The translations under genes and the position numbers were made by a program. Shown in pieces: positions 1-14,300 of a DNA stretch of 64,000 nucleotides (positions are counted from its first letter, which is position 1; each line of letters opens with the position of its first letter). Source of the DNA: Steromphala cineraria (taxonomy: Eukaryota; Mollusca; Gastropoda; Trochida; Trochidae); assembly GCA_916613615.1 (NCBI GenBank), contig OU744730.1, forward strand, positions 18,889,406-18,953,405, read 5' to 3'. The notes beneath the pieces were generated by a model that ran no database searches, was not told the origin of the DNA, and was given only the letters and a program-made list of their open reading frames with translations.

Positions 1-500
1 GCCATATCTCAAAAGGTATTCAATATTTTTTTACGAAACTTGGTATCTGGTTAGACCTAGTGGTGGAGTGGTGCCTTTTGCTATTTAAGTCATTCTGAAT
101 TATATGATTTTTCCTGGTTTCCATGGCAACAGTTTCAACTTAGAACATATGGTGTGAGGACCATTTCCGGGCCATATCGCAAAAACTATTTAATATGATT
201 TTACGAAACTTGGTATGTGGTTAGACCTAGTGGTGGAGTGGTGCCTTTTTCCATTTTAGTTATTCTGAATTATTTTTCTGGTTTCTATAGAAACAAGTTG
301 AACAAGGTGTATATGGGGGGTAGGGTCTGTTTCCGTACTTTAGCTTAAAAACTATTCAAAATATTTTTACTAGACTTGATATGTGGTTAGAACTACTGGG
401 GGAGTGGTGCCTTTTGCTACTTTGGTTATTCTGAATTGTTATTTTGCTGGTTTCCATGGAAATTTGTACATAATGGGGGTAGGGTCACTTTCGGATTAAA
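1..500. repeat. Three tandem ~165-bp repeat units
   Basis: Three head-to-tail units start near 1, 171 and 336. Each begins with a form of CCATATCTCAAAAACTATT, then contains 'ACTTGGTATGTGGTTAGACC', 'GGTGGAGTGGTGCC', 'TTATTCTGAATT' and 'CTGGTTTCCATGG'. Units 1 and 2 are close; unit 3 is more diverged. The array is cut by the window edge, so the copy number is a minimum. No coding potential is seen. It looks like a satellite-like or transposon-internal tandem repeat; the family is not identified. Confidence 0.85.
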
Positions 501-2713
501 TGTTAGCGGGGGACATCACAGTGCATCACATGCACATATTTCTAGTTATGGAATGGTGTGTTTATAAGGTGTCTGCAGCTCACTTCTGGGACATCCCTAT
601 TGCAATGTAGACTGAATGTTGTAACTTATATCAGATGTTTTTGTAGAAATATAATTTGTTTTATGCAAACCTTTGAGTATAAGGTCTTCTTATTGATGTC
701 ATAATATATAGCATATGGAAAGTGTTCTTGCGATTTCTTAAAATAGTGCAAAGCAATTACCAGTGTGAATGTTATGTAATTGAAAAAAATATATGTCTCA
801 TCAGTACATCCAAATTATTGAGTGTTATTACAATTAACTCATTAGTAATAATTAGACCCATTGAAGAATGACATATATAATTTCATGGACATCAGATCTA
901 AAAAAATGGTTATCTAACAATTATCTTAACATGCACCACTGTTTATTTTAAAAACCAACCCCATCCCCCCTTTTGAACTGTTCTCACAATCACCCATTAT
1001 TGTATACATTCTAATAATGATGCTTTACCAATTTGATGGATATCATATCCATGCCATATTTCACTGCAAATTATTGACAATCCCATCCTAACATCATCCA
1101 AACATTCTTAACTCGCAGTATATCACTCCAACTGTTGCACATCCAATCAATGGCCTGTGTAGGTGGCGCTGTATGTAAATCGTCCACTTCCTGTCATCAG
1201 CTATGAGATAATTGCAAGCTAATTGATAACACACGCCTAGAGGTACTATAAGGAGGGTTATTACACTGACAGGGATAAACTATAGAGAATGATTACATGA
1301 TTGGGTGTTTAGTTGAAAGTCTTACTGCATCAATTTCTTATTGGATAAGAAAAAAACTAAATTTGATTTAGAAAAAAGTTACTGCGCAGTTCAATGTAAT
1401 TGCTTGGAATTTTCTGTTTCCTTAGAATTCATGGCTCTTTTTTTTTGTTTTTATTATTTGAAAGATTTAAGAATTACTGAATTTGAAGCATCTACCATTT
1501 TGATTAAACATCTATTTTTGATGATATTTTCTCATCACTTTTGACCAAGAAATAAAAAGTAATTAATGTTTTTACAACTTATCATACACACTGAAGGAAC
1601 TTGTATTATAAAAGTTAAAGATGTGAGAACATTTTTTAATCCAGTATATGATAAATAAACATGTCAAAAACCAGTTTACCATTACAAACAATCCGAAAAG
1701 AAGAGTGGATAAAGCGAGTCCACAAATCTTATTCAGGTCTAGGATGTGGAGAATATGAGACATTAACTGCATTCCTACCACATTACTCTAAATTCAAGGA
1801 TATAAATTTAGTGTCATGTGTTTGGATGAAAGTTTATGACCCCATTCTCACGCATAACATGTTTCAAATATGCCTATGTTATTATTCCATAGCTCTTCTC
1901 TAGGCATGAGTGAAGAATGACATCTTGAGGTAACAAGGTGTTATGTGGTAGAGGGAACTTGTTTTTATTCTAAAAAAAATATCCATTTTCTTAAAGGTTT
2001 TTAAGATTTTTCATTTTAAGTATTTTATAAAAAAAATTTCATCTTAGGTTGTTACTTTAATCTCTAAGGATTTTGGGGATAGAAAAAGTTATTTAGAACA
2101 GATTCCTTTTTCATCTTTTAAGATATTTTTACTAAGGCAAACCCTGCTATATGGGGTACTATCAAAATTGGGTACATTCTTTAGATTTTTGTTAAATGCT
2201 CCTTTTACAAAAACTTTCGCATCATATAATAAACAACTTTGAAAGATTAAAGTGAAAATATTAAATGTTATCATAATTATTTTCTTTTCAAGGAACTAAA
2301 CCCCCTTGTAAAATGTATCCAATTTAAAGTTAGGGTGTTTTCTGTTGCTTAAATCATGTTTTGTGAGAATTTTTCCCACCTCTTTCACAAAAGAGTTCAA
2401 GTTTAATTTTAAATCTTGCGATAAAATTACCAAGAAATCTTCTAAAGTTCAGCTTTTCATCTCAAAACCACCCCACCACTTCTTAGAAAGGCTCTTGCAT
2501 GGTTTGGAATTACATTGACAGTTATTGGGTCAGATTTTGACAGCAATTATTACGATGATAGTTGAAGTGGAAAGTATATTTACCTAGTTATAGAGAGGGA
2601 TATCTTGTGAGATATATGAAGGGAAAATTGTGCTGTGATGACCGTCCAAGCTTGACTATTACTTGTTGTTATTTATTAAGAGTCTAGAAGTGACCGACTG
2701 AAGGACTTGACCT

Positions 2714-2915
2714 ATAATGTACTTGTATATATACCCCACTTCTTTTGTGGTCATTTGTATCAGTAGCAATTTTTCTAGGGTCTGGTAATCTTGTATTAAA
2801 GGAGCATTTCTTATATGATGTACTTTATATATACCCCACTTCTTTTGTGGTTAATTGTATCAGTAGGAGTTTCACTTGGGTTTGCTAATTTCGTATCATA
2901 GATGAATTTCTTCTT
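2714..2915. repeat. Two-copy ~101-bp tandem repeat
   Basis: Two adjacent copies share 'ATATATACCCCACTTCTTTT' followed by 'GTGG', and 'TTGTATCAGTAG', at a spacing of 101 bp. A third, strongly decayed copy may follow to about 3010. Confidence 0.75.
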
Positions 2916-3874
2916 TTGTCGTCGTTTGAATAAGTAAGAATCTATAGTCTTGGTGTTATGATTGAGGAGTTTTAATATGATTCACTTTTATGTATGGACC
3001 TTAGTTTCTCTGTGGTAAAAATTAGTGTTTTTTCAGTTTTGATTGAAGAAGTGAATTAACTGTTTCTTGATGAAGGTTGGTCCTTTTTTTGGTATGAAGA
3101 ACTGAAAGACCTACCTTGCCTAAATAACAATGATAAGGTTCATGGTTATAAAATTCTTTGCACGACGTGGAAACATCGATGAATCGATGAAACTTAGATC
3201 ACATGACATGAACCTAGACCAATCAACATTTGCCATTATGTGTAAACTTCAAAGTATGAAATTATATTTTCTTATCTAATAGCCATCTTGTATTTAAATC
3301 AGAAATTTAAGAGAAAGTCTGAAATGATAAAGTACATCGAATTTATTAAAGTCGTCAAACTGAAAATGAAGAACTTTTGACCACCGATCTCATCAATATT
3401 GATGCTGTGCTCCCATGATGCTCCATTAAAGCTTCACACAGCTACTAAACGTTATTAATCCTGATGGCACGAGCCATTTGCATAGTCAACAGTCCTCACA
3501 TGTTTAGAATCTCTGTAAGTAGTTGTAGGTGAACAGTATCTGCTGTTTAAATAAGATTAGAGGCTGGGTGAAAGTGAGGTTACTCATTAATATTCATATT
3601 GACCTTTGACATGAAATGGAGTTATGTATAGTGAATAGGAATTATTACAAATGGCAAAATCTTAATCATATGCACTTGTGGACAAATGTCAATTGTATAA
3701 AATGGTGTTATTTACGAAAATTTAAACTTCTAATTAAAAATTACAATACAAAAGTTACTTTACCTTCAGCTATAAAAATTTTAATTGTTTAAATACTTTA
3801 TTTTCAATAACAATTGAACGCTGGAAAGGAAAAACAGTAAATAAGTATGATTTAGACACTTGCAAAAGCTAAGC

Positions 3875-4238
3875 TTAAAGGGGCAGTAGCACGTTTTTAT
3901 GGGGAGTGTGAGGTGATGTCAGGAAAATGAAAATTAATGGTTCCAATTGAAAGAAAATGTATTGAAACTAAATGAAGCAGTAACAATTCAGACATATAAC
4001 ATAACGTTTAGCCATGCGATTCCCTTTTCTTACACAAAATGAATTAAAGGTGTTCACAAAAAATGGCCGCCAATGGAATTTTTGTGAATCTCCATACTTT
4101 GTCCTCTGGCTATGGATGATTGGCTTGTGATATGTGATTTTTGACACTGTCAGATAAATACATTTAGCTTTAACTTACAATTATCACTGAAATAGTTAAA
4201 ATATAAAATTATCAAAAAACGTGCTACTGCCCCTTTAA
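3875..4238. mobile_element. TTAA-flanked MITE, copy 1
   Basis: The element starts TTAAAGGGGCAGTAGCACG and ends with the inverse CGTGCTACTGCCCCTTTAA, giving about 20-bp near-perfect terminal inverted repeats and a length of about 364 bp. TTAA at both outer edges is the target-site signature of piggyBac-type (and some Kolobok-type) transposons. There is no transposase frame, so it is non-autonomous. Three further copies are at 17318, 18204 and 51305; copies 1 and 4 are in the same orientation, judged by the asymmetric interior (ATGGCCGCCAATGG). Confidence 0.85.
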
Positions 4239-7200
4239 GCACAGGTTGATCAATACAAGTATACAGTTAGATGTGAAAATTTGTACTTAAAATAATGTCA
4301 ACATGGAATATTGATAATATTTCATAACAAGTCTTCAAACAGCTACCCAAATAAATGTTGACACTGTTTTTAGTCCCAGGTGATTTGAATGACCTGGTGA
4401 AAATAAAACAAGCTTGAAATTCCAACAGGTATCATATTTCACAATGTTACAATTCCACGATGAGATAACTCCAGTGCAGAAATAAGTGTTGTTACTTGTA
4501 TTCATTGCTCTTTGGTAGCCTAACATATTTGTTGTTATCTGATACTACAGGCTAGGTCCTGTTGGCTGGGTTTTCACAACATATTACTATGTTATATAAA
4601 ATCAGGTTCCCATAACAAAAGAATAAACCCAATTTTATGTGTCCTATTAATTCTTTCTTTATTCTGTAAAGATGTATATCGATAAAATTGTTTTCTTCTT
4701 TATCATCTCTACTGCTTGAGGCTCATTTTAAGAATTAATAAATTGTTCTTAAATAATTGACGAAATTTGTTAAGTAATATAAAATTGAGATTCTTTTATT
4801 TTTCAAAGGAGGAAAAAATATCAACTAAATTATATATGATGTTTATTTCAATTCAAAGTGTATGAATATAGTTCAAGTCTTGATCTTGAATTTGAAAAAA
4901 ATTCTGACATTTCAGCTATCAAACTATTTCTGATGCTTCCATCATATGTTGTTGAACTGAACTGACTGTATATCAGTTATACAAGACTACTAATTAAGGA
5001 TGAATATGTACAGTAATTGTGGTCGTAAATAGGCGTAAATTATTGTCCCATTATGCAGACTTGGTTAGTTCAGCTTGGACTGTATTTCAATGTTAAGTTG
5101 GTGTGATTTGGCTTTTTGGTTATATATATATATTCAAGGACTATAAGATTGGTCTAAAAATGGGAAAAACAGACGTCTTAATCTAAAATGTTGTATTTAT
5201 CTTTGACATTATTTTTCTTTAAGAAATACTTTCTGTTGATAACTGTAGATTTGTCCATAAATTCTGTCAAAAAAAAACCCCAATGAATATCAAATTTTAA
5301 ATTGAAAACGTATGAGTACGAGGAATGTTTTGGAAGAATATATTTGATATATTAAACATTCTGTGACATTGGATTTTGTGTCCATTAATGAAAATGTTTG
5401 TCTTGCTTTATCTCTTTTATTTTGAAATACATTCTTTCAGTTTGGTTATATCATTGGATTAAAAAGTTATGATCGAGATCTTTTAGTTCAGACATTCAGC
5501 TCAAATATTTTAATTTAACATCATTGAATTTAATTTGTTGTTGTTTATTCATCAAATATGTATTATTGAGGGAAGTCGAGACCAATTCAATTACTGAATT
5601 TAACTTTTGCTTTGTAGCTCTCTCATCAAATATGTCTTTGTAATTAATCAATTTAAACATTTTGGTTTTTGTCTAGACAAAGTCTTTCAGAGCTTTCGAA
5701 CTTTATTTTCGAAAATGTGTCTAGTTCCAAGCTCCAGAGTATATTTGACAATCTAGTTCAAATTCTCGACCAATATTTGAGTGGCGATTAATTATTTACT
5801 TCCTTGAGTATAGTGGAGGTAGAATATATTTAGTTTTCTAGAATATCAAACAAATATGTTTGTGAGTAAATAAAGTGGTCAGCTCACAAATGAGGTTTCA
5901 TGTTTCCTTTGTTTGTATGTTTCGTCAATTAAATATCTTCCACTTTGTTCCGCTTTCCAATATCCTGTGAAGAAATGGGTTCAACTTTTATAAGATCATT
6001 TGACATAATTTTGAAAAGTAGAGTTTAAAGAAAAATAAGAAGGTATATGAGTAATTTGGAAAAGTAGATTTTGAAGCAATAAAGTATCTTTGTTTTGTAA
6101 TTGCTTTTTTCTAATAACATGATATTGAATTTTTATTAATACTAAATTGCATGTAACATGTTCTTGAAAACTTCAATCAATATCTTGTTTTGTGTAATTT
6201 GTTTGTATTCAAAACAATTTAAATATTTCTATTGGCATTTTTTTTCAAAAGACAAAAATATGTTCATTTTGTAGTTATTGATTTACATATTCATATTTTT
6301 ACGGGATTAATTTTCACAAAAAATCAATGGAAATTTAATATGCTATACTGCTACTCCTATGTAGAACTACTATCAGTATACCCTGGTAGATAAGATTCGT
6401 CATTTTAATGAAGTCCCTTTTAATATTTTTAGTGTCATATTAGGCCAATAACCCTTTCACTTTTTGCACCATGATAGACTTTTTTTCTAATTGGTTGTTT
6501 ACAGAGAGCTAAAGAATTTTGTGCAACAATTGAGATATTTTTATAGACGAGGTAACCCACAATCTCAATGCAAATAGACATTGATGCTTAGATTCATAGT
6601 TAATCCATTACATACATTACCTCTCTTTCCTTCGTAAAGAACGTTTTCTCAGATGAAATAACGACGCCTTGCATTGAATTGGGGATTAAGATTTGAATTA
6701 ACGTTTTTATGACGACAATTATTTGCTGTGTTTATGATGTTGACACTGAGTTTATAAAGATTAACTTTTCCAAATGAATAGAACAAGTATATGTCTATAA
6801 TGGTTTTATGATTGCGATAATGTACAGTTGCTATATTGTTATGTTGACAGAACTTGAAAAAAAATGAACCTGTTTCTGTGAAAAAGAGTTATTTGTACGA
6901 AATATGTTTATGTCAATGTAATGAATTCATGTTCATAAGATCATGTGTTAATGTTTGTTGATGATTTAGACCATATATATATGAAATGTTTGTATGTGTC
7001 TGTATAGTTTCATACCTTAAGCAAGTGTTGAAGAGCTGAAATATACCTGACAACATGTTAAACCCAAACTCATTCATACCTTAGTGTATGTATTGGTATG
7101 GAATTAGTATGAATGCTTAGGTAATTCTTCTTGAGCATATAATGATAAACCCCCAAGCCTTGTTTTACAATGGCCGTATTGATAAAGTGTCTGTACATAG

Positions 7201-7330
7201 TCTGCTCTAAAATGGCCACATGCAGTTTGACACATTATTCTATGAATTCTAACAATCTGATGTCGTGATGAGGTGTTTTACTCTCCAAAGAAAATCATAT
7301 TTTGCATTCACTAATATTCAATATAGAAAA

Positions 7331-7390
7331 CGCCGCAAATGGCTGAAATATTGTGCCAAAGTGTCGTTAAACAATACTTCACTCACTCGA
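7331..7390. repeat. Short dispersed repeat ending in ACTCACTC
   Basis: The stretch CGCAAATGGCTGAAATATTG, then a GTCGTTAAACAATA form and an ACTCACTC tail, is shared in decayed form with 35239..35296. I recall similar tails ending in ACTCACTCACT from marine gastropod genomes, where they behave like SINE or MITE ends. That recollection is not proof. Confidence 0.5.
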
Positions 7391-9514
7391 TATAGAAAAT
7401 TTGAAAAAAGAAAGTTGAAAACTTGCTATAGTGCATTTAAGGTATATGAAAATGTTCGATAATACTGTCCCAACAACTGCTTATGTGAGTAAAATCAGTG
7501 CCGCTGGACAATGGCTGTTATTATTCTATATAATCATGGCATGGTCAATAAACCTTACAAAACTCATTGATTGGCTAAGACAATCAATAGATTACTGCAA
7601 ACAAATTGTATTGATTATGTGGGAAAATAACCTCAGCGTAAGAAAATATTTATGAATTTTTGCTTGAACGATGGCGTTGTTACATCTTTTGTTCTTGGTC
7701 ATTCATACAGTATCAAAGGAGTTTGAGCTTGTCTATTTTGATTCAGCTGGTCAATGAATCTCAGAAATCGATAGCAGGTTTCCAAGAAAAGAAAGCTTAC
7801 CTAACTTCATAGAATTTTATATGCATGGTGGCGAAAAGATCAGCACTATGCTGCTCTATTTTGATGAATTCAGAAGTTGATACCTTAATCGTTGGAACAT
7901 AAAATTTATAAATTGAATGCAGGTGTCTCAAGTTTTTCTTTAGGTAATGACATTAACAGTTCAGTGTCCTTTTAATGTTGAGGTTGACTAGATCGACCTG
8001 ATCATTTATCTTCTTCAAGGATTACCGCTATTGATAGTGATTTTGACAAAAGTAGCAAAATAATGTCACAAATATCTATTTTACCTCATTTTGATAAAAA
8101 ATGACCAGCTTTGCTTATTGAGGGTAGATATTTGTTGTAATTTCCTCAGGTGTTCTCCTTTGAGGAGAGTTTCATGCTTAGTGGGCCATACTGATGATTG
8201 GCATAATAATATACATACAATATAAGTATAGAAGAATACGATATACCTACAATATAAGTCATATATGAGAGGGTGGGGATGTAATTCGGGTGATGTATCA
8301 CAGGAATTCAATTATAACAAATGTCCATTCAGACATTTTTCAGCATATTAGCCGAATGAAATTTCACATTACTGGGTTTATTTACAGTTGAAGTATCAAT
8401 TTTAATGTTTATTGTGTCGATGAGGGCATCATATTTTTCACATCTTGATTAATATATTCAATAGTGACACTTTGCATTATTCCTATGCACATTGCTTTAA
8501 ATTTATTCCTCGTTTAGCAGTGTATGAAACAAATCTGAAAAGTAGTCAGCCAGAAAGGGGTATATTATAGCTTTTGTAAAATTAGAAAAAAAACCCTCGA
8601 AAAGTTACAGCCTGGATAAAAAGTAACGGTAACCAGGTACGGGACTCGCGTATGGGCCATATTCCACTGGTTTGGGTGAAGTTGTGATTTCATCAAAAGA
8701 AGAAATATTCCAAAAAAATTATCATTAAAAACTGATTTTGTCATTTTACTACGATTATTGCATCAAATGACACAAAGGTTACGAATAATAATTTCAACAG
8801 AAATGTGATATATCCCTGATTCAAATGTATAGTCAGTCTCCATGACACTTATTCATGATTCTGGTAGATTATCCGCCTGTGAATGGAAACATAGTTTCTA
8901 GGTGTGGATATTTTGCTTTCAGTTCTCACGTTCAAACCGAATGAAATCTTTTTGTAGGCTTTGACCATATGACTCGGAACATTGTAGTCTTTCAACAATT
9001 GTGAAAGAAGTTTCACGATATTCGGTTTCTGTTGAGTGTGACTATTGCTGAGTACTCATAATCTCAAGTAGGGGGTACAATAGGCGATTGATAAGAAATG
9101 TGTAAGCAAATCGCTCTCAGAAAAATCACGACAGGTTAAGCTATTTTTACTCAACAAGAAACATGTTCAAATCTGTTCCCGTATTTTTCTATAGGTTTGT
9201 TTTGAACAATGGCTGCAAGCTGTTCGTGCAAGCACTGTTGCCAATACTATAAATCTACAGTTTCATTTTTAGCAGTGGGTTAAAAAGTAGCTAAAAATGT
9301 GATTTTTTGTTTTGTGCTATTCTTTAGTATTTCAAAATACTTAACAACTTCACAAATACAAGATCTCAAATATTGTTGATGAATAAACAGTGCTGGTGTA
9401 AGTTAAAATTTAACAAAGGTTTCGGAAAATGTGATTTTCAATACTCTGGTATGGCCAATTTTTTGGGCTGTTTTTGATTCTAGAATGCTTGACAATGAAA
9501 AGTGTTGAGCTCTT

Positions 9515-9740
9515 ATTACTTCCTTTAAAACAAATTCAAGATTTTAAAATCTCATCTTCTTGACAAATGTAAAAGTTAGCAAATCAACAATATACATTAA
9601 AATTCTTATTAATTCTTTTAAAACATATTAATGATTTATTTTTTCATCTTCTTGACAAGTGTAAAAATTTATTTCTTATAAAACCTTTTAAAACATATAA
9701 AAGATTTCAAGATTTCATCTTCTTAACAACTGTAAAAAAA
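9515..9740. repeat. Degenerate ~75-90-bp tandem repeat
   Basis: Three decayed copies share 'TTTAAAACA' and 'TCATCTTCTTGACAA(A/G)TGTAAAA' at about 9553, 9644 and 9717. No coding content. Confidence 0.55.
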
Positions 9741-10174
9741 GCAACTATTAAACAGTCTGTTGCTTTGAAGGGGATTCCCCTGATCTTAAAATTTCAAACG
9801 CTCCTCTGGACATTCATGGGAAAGGGGAAACTTTAACTTTTAAAAGAACACAAAATTTTACACTCCTCACCCTTCTGCTTAAGAAAAACCCATTTTGTAG
9901 CCACCCTTGCATAACTTTCTTTTGTACAAGTTTTCATTTTGCTTCAATTTTTCCCAAATAAGTCTCATGTATCAGCAAGTTTATAAAAAGAAGTATTGTT
10001 ATGGAAACTTTTTAAGAAACTTGATAGTCTTATGAATTCTGTTTAGATTTGTTCAAGATGTGGCACTTGCAAAGATAGATGACTGTATATTGGTATGCAC
10101 AAGGTTGTAAGGAGTCATTATATGTGTTAAGCAATAATGGTGTACTGTTTGAGTAGCATTCCAGAAGTTGGTGG

Positions 10175-10332
10175 TATAAGGAAGACAAAGGGAAATTCTA
10201 TAGATTAACAACTTCTTTATTTGACAGTAGCGACACTTCGGTATACATTGAAAGCTCATCAGGTTCTATACCGAAACTTTGCTACCGTCAAAGAAGTTGT
10301 TAATCCTTAGAATTTCCCTTGTCTTCCTTATA
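10175..10332. mobile_element. Foldback / hairpin MITE
   Basis: Arms 10175..10245 and 10267..10332 are inverted copies of each other with a 21-nt loop. They share TATAAGGAAGACAA, GGGAAATTCTA, ATTAACAACTTCTTT and TTCGGTATA, with a few mismatches and a small gap. Nearly the whole unit is stem, so it is either a hairpin-type MITE or a foldback. A transcript across it would form a strong hairpin in either direction. Confidence 0.8.
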
Positions 10333-10929
10333 ATGGTGTGAATGAGATGAAATTGAAGGACAAAAATTTCAATTTTTCTATGTGCAAACATTGTTCAAAG
10401 GCCTTTTTACTTAGCTTTGCAATGTCACAGATTGTCTCTGCCGACTGCCGTGTCACAACAGCTGCTGGTTTTGTGTAATTGTTTCTCTTTACAAGGATTT
10501 CATCAGCCACTAAAATCGATCGCCAGTTTGTTTTTGTGCATCTTGCTTAAGAACTGATTGTCCATTTGTTATTTAATCCTTCATCTGTGTTTGAACCACC
10601 AAGCTGACATTGTCGTTATACGGTAGTTTTTTGGCCATTCTAGTTTTGTAAATAAGGTGTCATGATCTAATTTCTATAATTATTATTTGCCAAGTTTAAT
10701 ATAGTCTTTGTGTTTTTGTGTATAAAATCATCCCCAGTTTACATATATGCATTCATAACAATCTATGTTACCAAAGTTCACTTTAGTTTTTAGAATGTTG
10801 ATCTGAAGGAGCGTTGATGAAGTATTTTTTATTGAAATGTTGACATAAGCAAAAAAATCCATGTCATGATGTCTGCTTACATCTTCATTATTTTGTTGTA
10901 TGGAAGTACTTTGCATTTGACATCTGTTA

Positions 10930-11310
10930 GCAATAGTCCATTTGTCTGCACTGGTGACCTTAAATCAGGGCATAAGTGTTTTGTTCTTGTTGCTTCAAAA
11001 AGTAATATTTTGACGTCTGCTTTAATGATTACTTTTACCCAGTAAGTCTGTTGGTATTTAGTCTGTCTGCCTGCACCAGTGACCAGTACTGAAAACCCAA
11101 AAACTAATATTGTGACGTCTGCTTACATCGTTACAGATATGCTTATACTACTATCTTGTCTTCTTTTGGTATTGAGTCATTCTGCCTGCACAAGTGACCA
11201 AGGGTACATCATGACAACACAAAAACTAATATGTGACGTCTGCACACACCAATATGTGACGACTGCCGGTCCGTCTGCTTGCACCAGTGACCGCCAGATA
11301 TCGATTGCAT
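10930..11310. repeat. Degenerate ~107-130-bp tandem repeat
   Basis: Copies share GTCTGCCTGCACCAGTGACC (near 10935, 11060, 11167 and 11274) and 'AAAAACTAATATTGTGACGT'. A small reading frame at 11079..11333 falls inside the array and is explained by it. Confidence 0.65.
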
Positions 11311-14300
11311 GGATAGCGATGTTTGTTCATTGATCAATCAAGGCCTGTTTATCTGTCTGTTGTGGACCTTAGTGGTTGTGGAAGACATTCTCCACCTCTG
11401 TATAACTTGTCCAATTCCTGACATACATTCTCAGCAATTTCTCTCTGCTAAGTTTTGATAAATGTCTTATATTGATCCATCTTTACAGATATAGACAGAC
11501 AATCTTTGCAGAGACTTAGGAAGCTACAATAATAGCCTTCAGAGTGTTTGTTTATATGATTGCAATGAGTTTGTGGGATAAAGATACAAGGGTTTGTCCG
11601 TATGAATGAGGATTAAGGTTATGGAATTGTTCCTGATGGAATATTCAAATGGTGCTTGTGTATGTATACAATGCTAGAAACTGATGACATCTCTTCCGTG
11701 TAGACTTGTTCAACATCCCTGTTTGAAACGCCTCCTCGGTGCTGAATGTTGTGAGAGTGAATGTGAAAAATTACCCCGATTCTTTATAGATTTGTCATAC
11801 TCTACTGTACCAAGCGAATATCATGTTGCTGTGAAGTCACTAGCACAGAGCTATTCCTATGCTGCTTTGTGACATTAATGTAAAAATTCTCACCAAATCT
11901 TTAAAATGTAATTTGAAAATACCTTCAATAGATAAAACATGCACTTAAAAAATTGAAACTTGAGATTGATTCTCTGGAAGATAAGATTGTTCTTTGCTAT
12001 CTTTATCACTTATTTTCACTTTCACTATCTTTGCCTTCCATATTTGGTTCAGACTTTCTGTACCAATTAGGCGTGCTATTGAAACTAGCGACCTAATTGG
12101 TGTCATTTCGGCTTAGTCCCTACCGTCACACGATCTTGAATTGTGTTGCCATCGTAAGTGCATTAGAGATAAAAGGTTTGCGAGAAAGTTGGCCAATCTT
12201 GATAGCTCGTAAATAATAAAGCTACCTCTCTGCAGGAGAGCTCTGTTTAGCTTATTATTGATATGTTTTCTTGTTTCGGTATTGATTGGCGTATACTTAG
12301 TCCCTGATCACGGAAATCAGCTACTTTAACTTCGTTATCTTGCTAGGGAAAATGGACCACAATTGCATAATAACTAATGAGCCACGAGAGAAAGGCTACT
12401 GGCTCCCTTCCAAGCTTGTGAGTGATTGGGCAAATGGAAGGATTTCTCTTTATTTTGTTGCGATTAAGTGACAGATAAGATTTGACGGAGAGAAGATTTG
12501 AAGATTGTTTGTGATTTTGAAAATAATTACTTATTTTGAGTGGCATGCAAGGTCACAAATGAGCAATTTGTTTTGAATAGAATGAGTGCAAGATTGAATG
12601 CTTTTACCTATACTTAAGGTATCTTTTAAATGAACTTCCATGATTGTCAAAGGCGTCATCATTTGCAACACTGAATTCACATCGTTGGGTTTATACATAT
12701 ATGCTGTTTCATTTTCATAGATTATCAGGAAGATATGATGTGAAACAGAAAAAGGCTGAAAATATGTATCAATAACAAAAATCTTTTTGGTTTGACTTAT
12801 ATTTATAGATCTTAACTTCAGCATCAATTTCATCTTATATCATGACAAGCTAGTTGAATTTCACAAACATAATTGTTATGGCTTAAGCAATGTTGCCATT
12901 ACTTTCCTTGATTGAAAACAACATCATTTCAGTTTAAAGCATCACCTTTAGATTTATTAATTTGAAATTTAGGTGTGAATGTCACATAAATCATTTGAAT
13001 TTATTGTCATCTCAGATTACTTTTAATACTTTTTGATCGTCTTCACAAATTAAATTTCACAATTCACAATTGATTGCCCTGCCACAAATGTGAACATGAT
13101 TCAATCCGTCGCAGTGTGGGTGTGGTTTTGCTCACCATCACATGAATCTCTCACCTGTAACAGGTGTATTATAACACCTGTTGCAGCAAAACTCGTTAGG
13201 CTTGATTGCACAGGTAGATCACACTATTCAAACACCTACCTGGTTATGCTTCACCGACAGGAACATTTTTAATCATCTACTTATAATATGATAATTCTCC
13301 CATGTTCCCTTCACGGTTGAAGATTTTCATCAACCTCAGTGATGCTCAAATGATATCCTTGGGAAATTTGCCCACATTTAAGCTTTTCGTCCTTTAATCT
13401 ACTTCAATCATGTATTGAACAAAGTATGTTTATTGTATGTTTTACTGTATTGTTTCTTTTGACCATTACATCTAGCTTGGTTTTCTTCAGTGTCAGAAAT
13501 AGGAAAAAAATTAGCCGAAAAAGAAAATTTATAAATTTATAGATAAAAACAATATTGAATGACTATACTTATTATCAGATGATCAGACACCTATCTTCTA
13601 TACCTCAGATACAGAAAATGTTATAAATCTTGAATTTGATAATTTCATCTTGCTTTGTGACACAGACTCGCAGATGAAAACTATTTTAATTGATAATAGT
13701 TCCATCAGTAAATCTGTATTTTTCTTCAGATGACATTTTCCCAATGCACAATCAAAAACCCTAAAACATATCTGAATACCTTTTTAAAAGCATACACATA
13801 TAACAAATCCTCAGGAAATCAACAGAAAAAAACCCTTAAAAGCCCACTCTCTTAGGTGATCTTGAGTGTGTTCAGAATCAAAAAGAACGTTTCATAATTT
13901 ATATGGCCTCTGAAGGTACCCACACGGATGTAACCTGCATACAAGGTAATAGTTAAGTAGGCTGTTTGGAGGGTATATTTAGCTCTTTGTCAACAAGCGA
14001 TTAACATTGCTACTGCGCTGGTTTCAAGATTATGTGCAGGACAATCGGTCAAAAGGTTCTCTGCAGTGGAAATTTGTAAGGAGATTCGTCATGCTATGCT
14101 TTCTGATAACAGTTCCCTTGCACTTGAATAATGACAAAATGAAATTTGTGATTCACTTTTGTATGACAGTGTATATATACCATATTGATAATAATAATTA
14201 ACACACACAAATCAAGTCATGTAGCAAATTCTCCAGGCTACAAACATTGACTGAACACAACTGTCACTGGACTTACTATGTGTAATATTAAAATTATAAA

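Noticed and set aside
11079..11333. An 84-codon + strand frame rich in Cys and Thr
   Set aside because: Explained by the degenerate tandem repeat it lies in.
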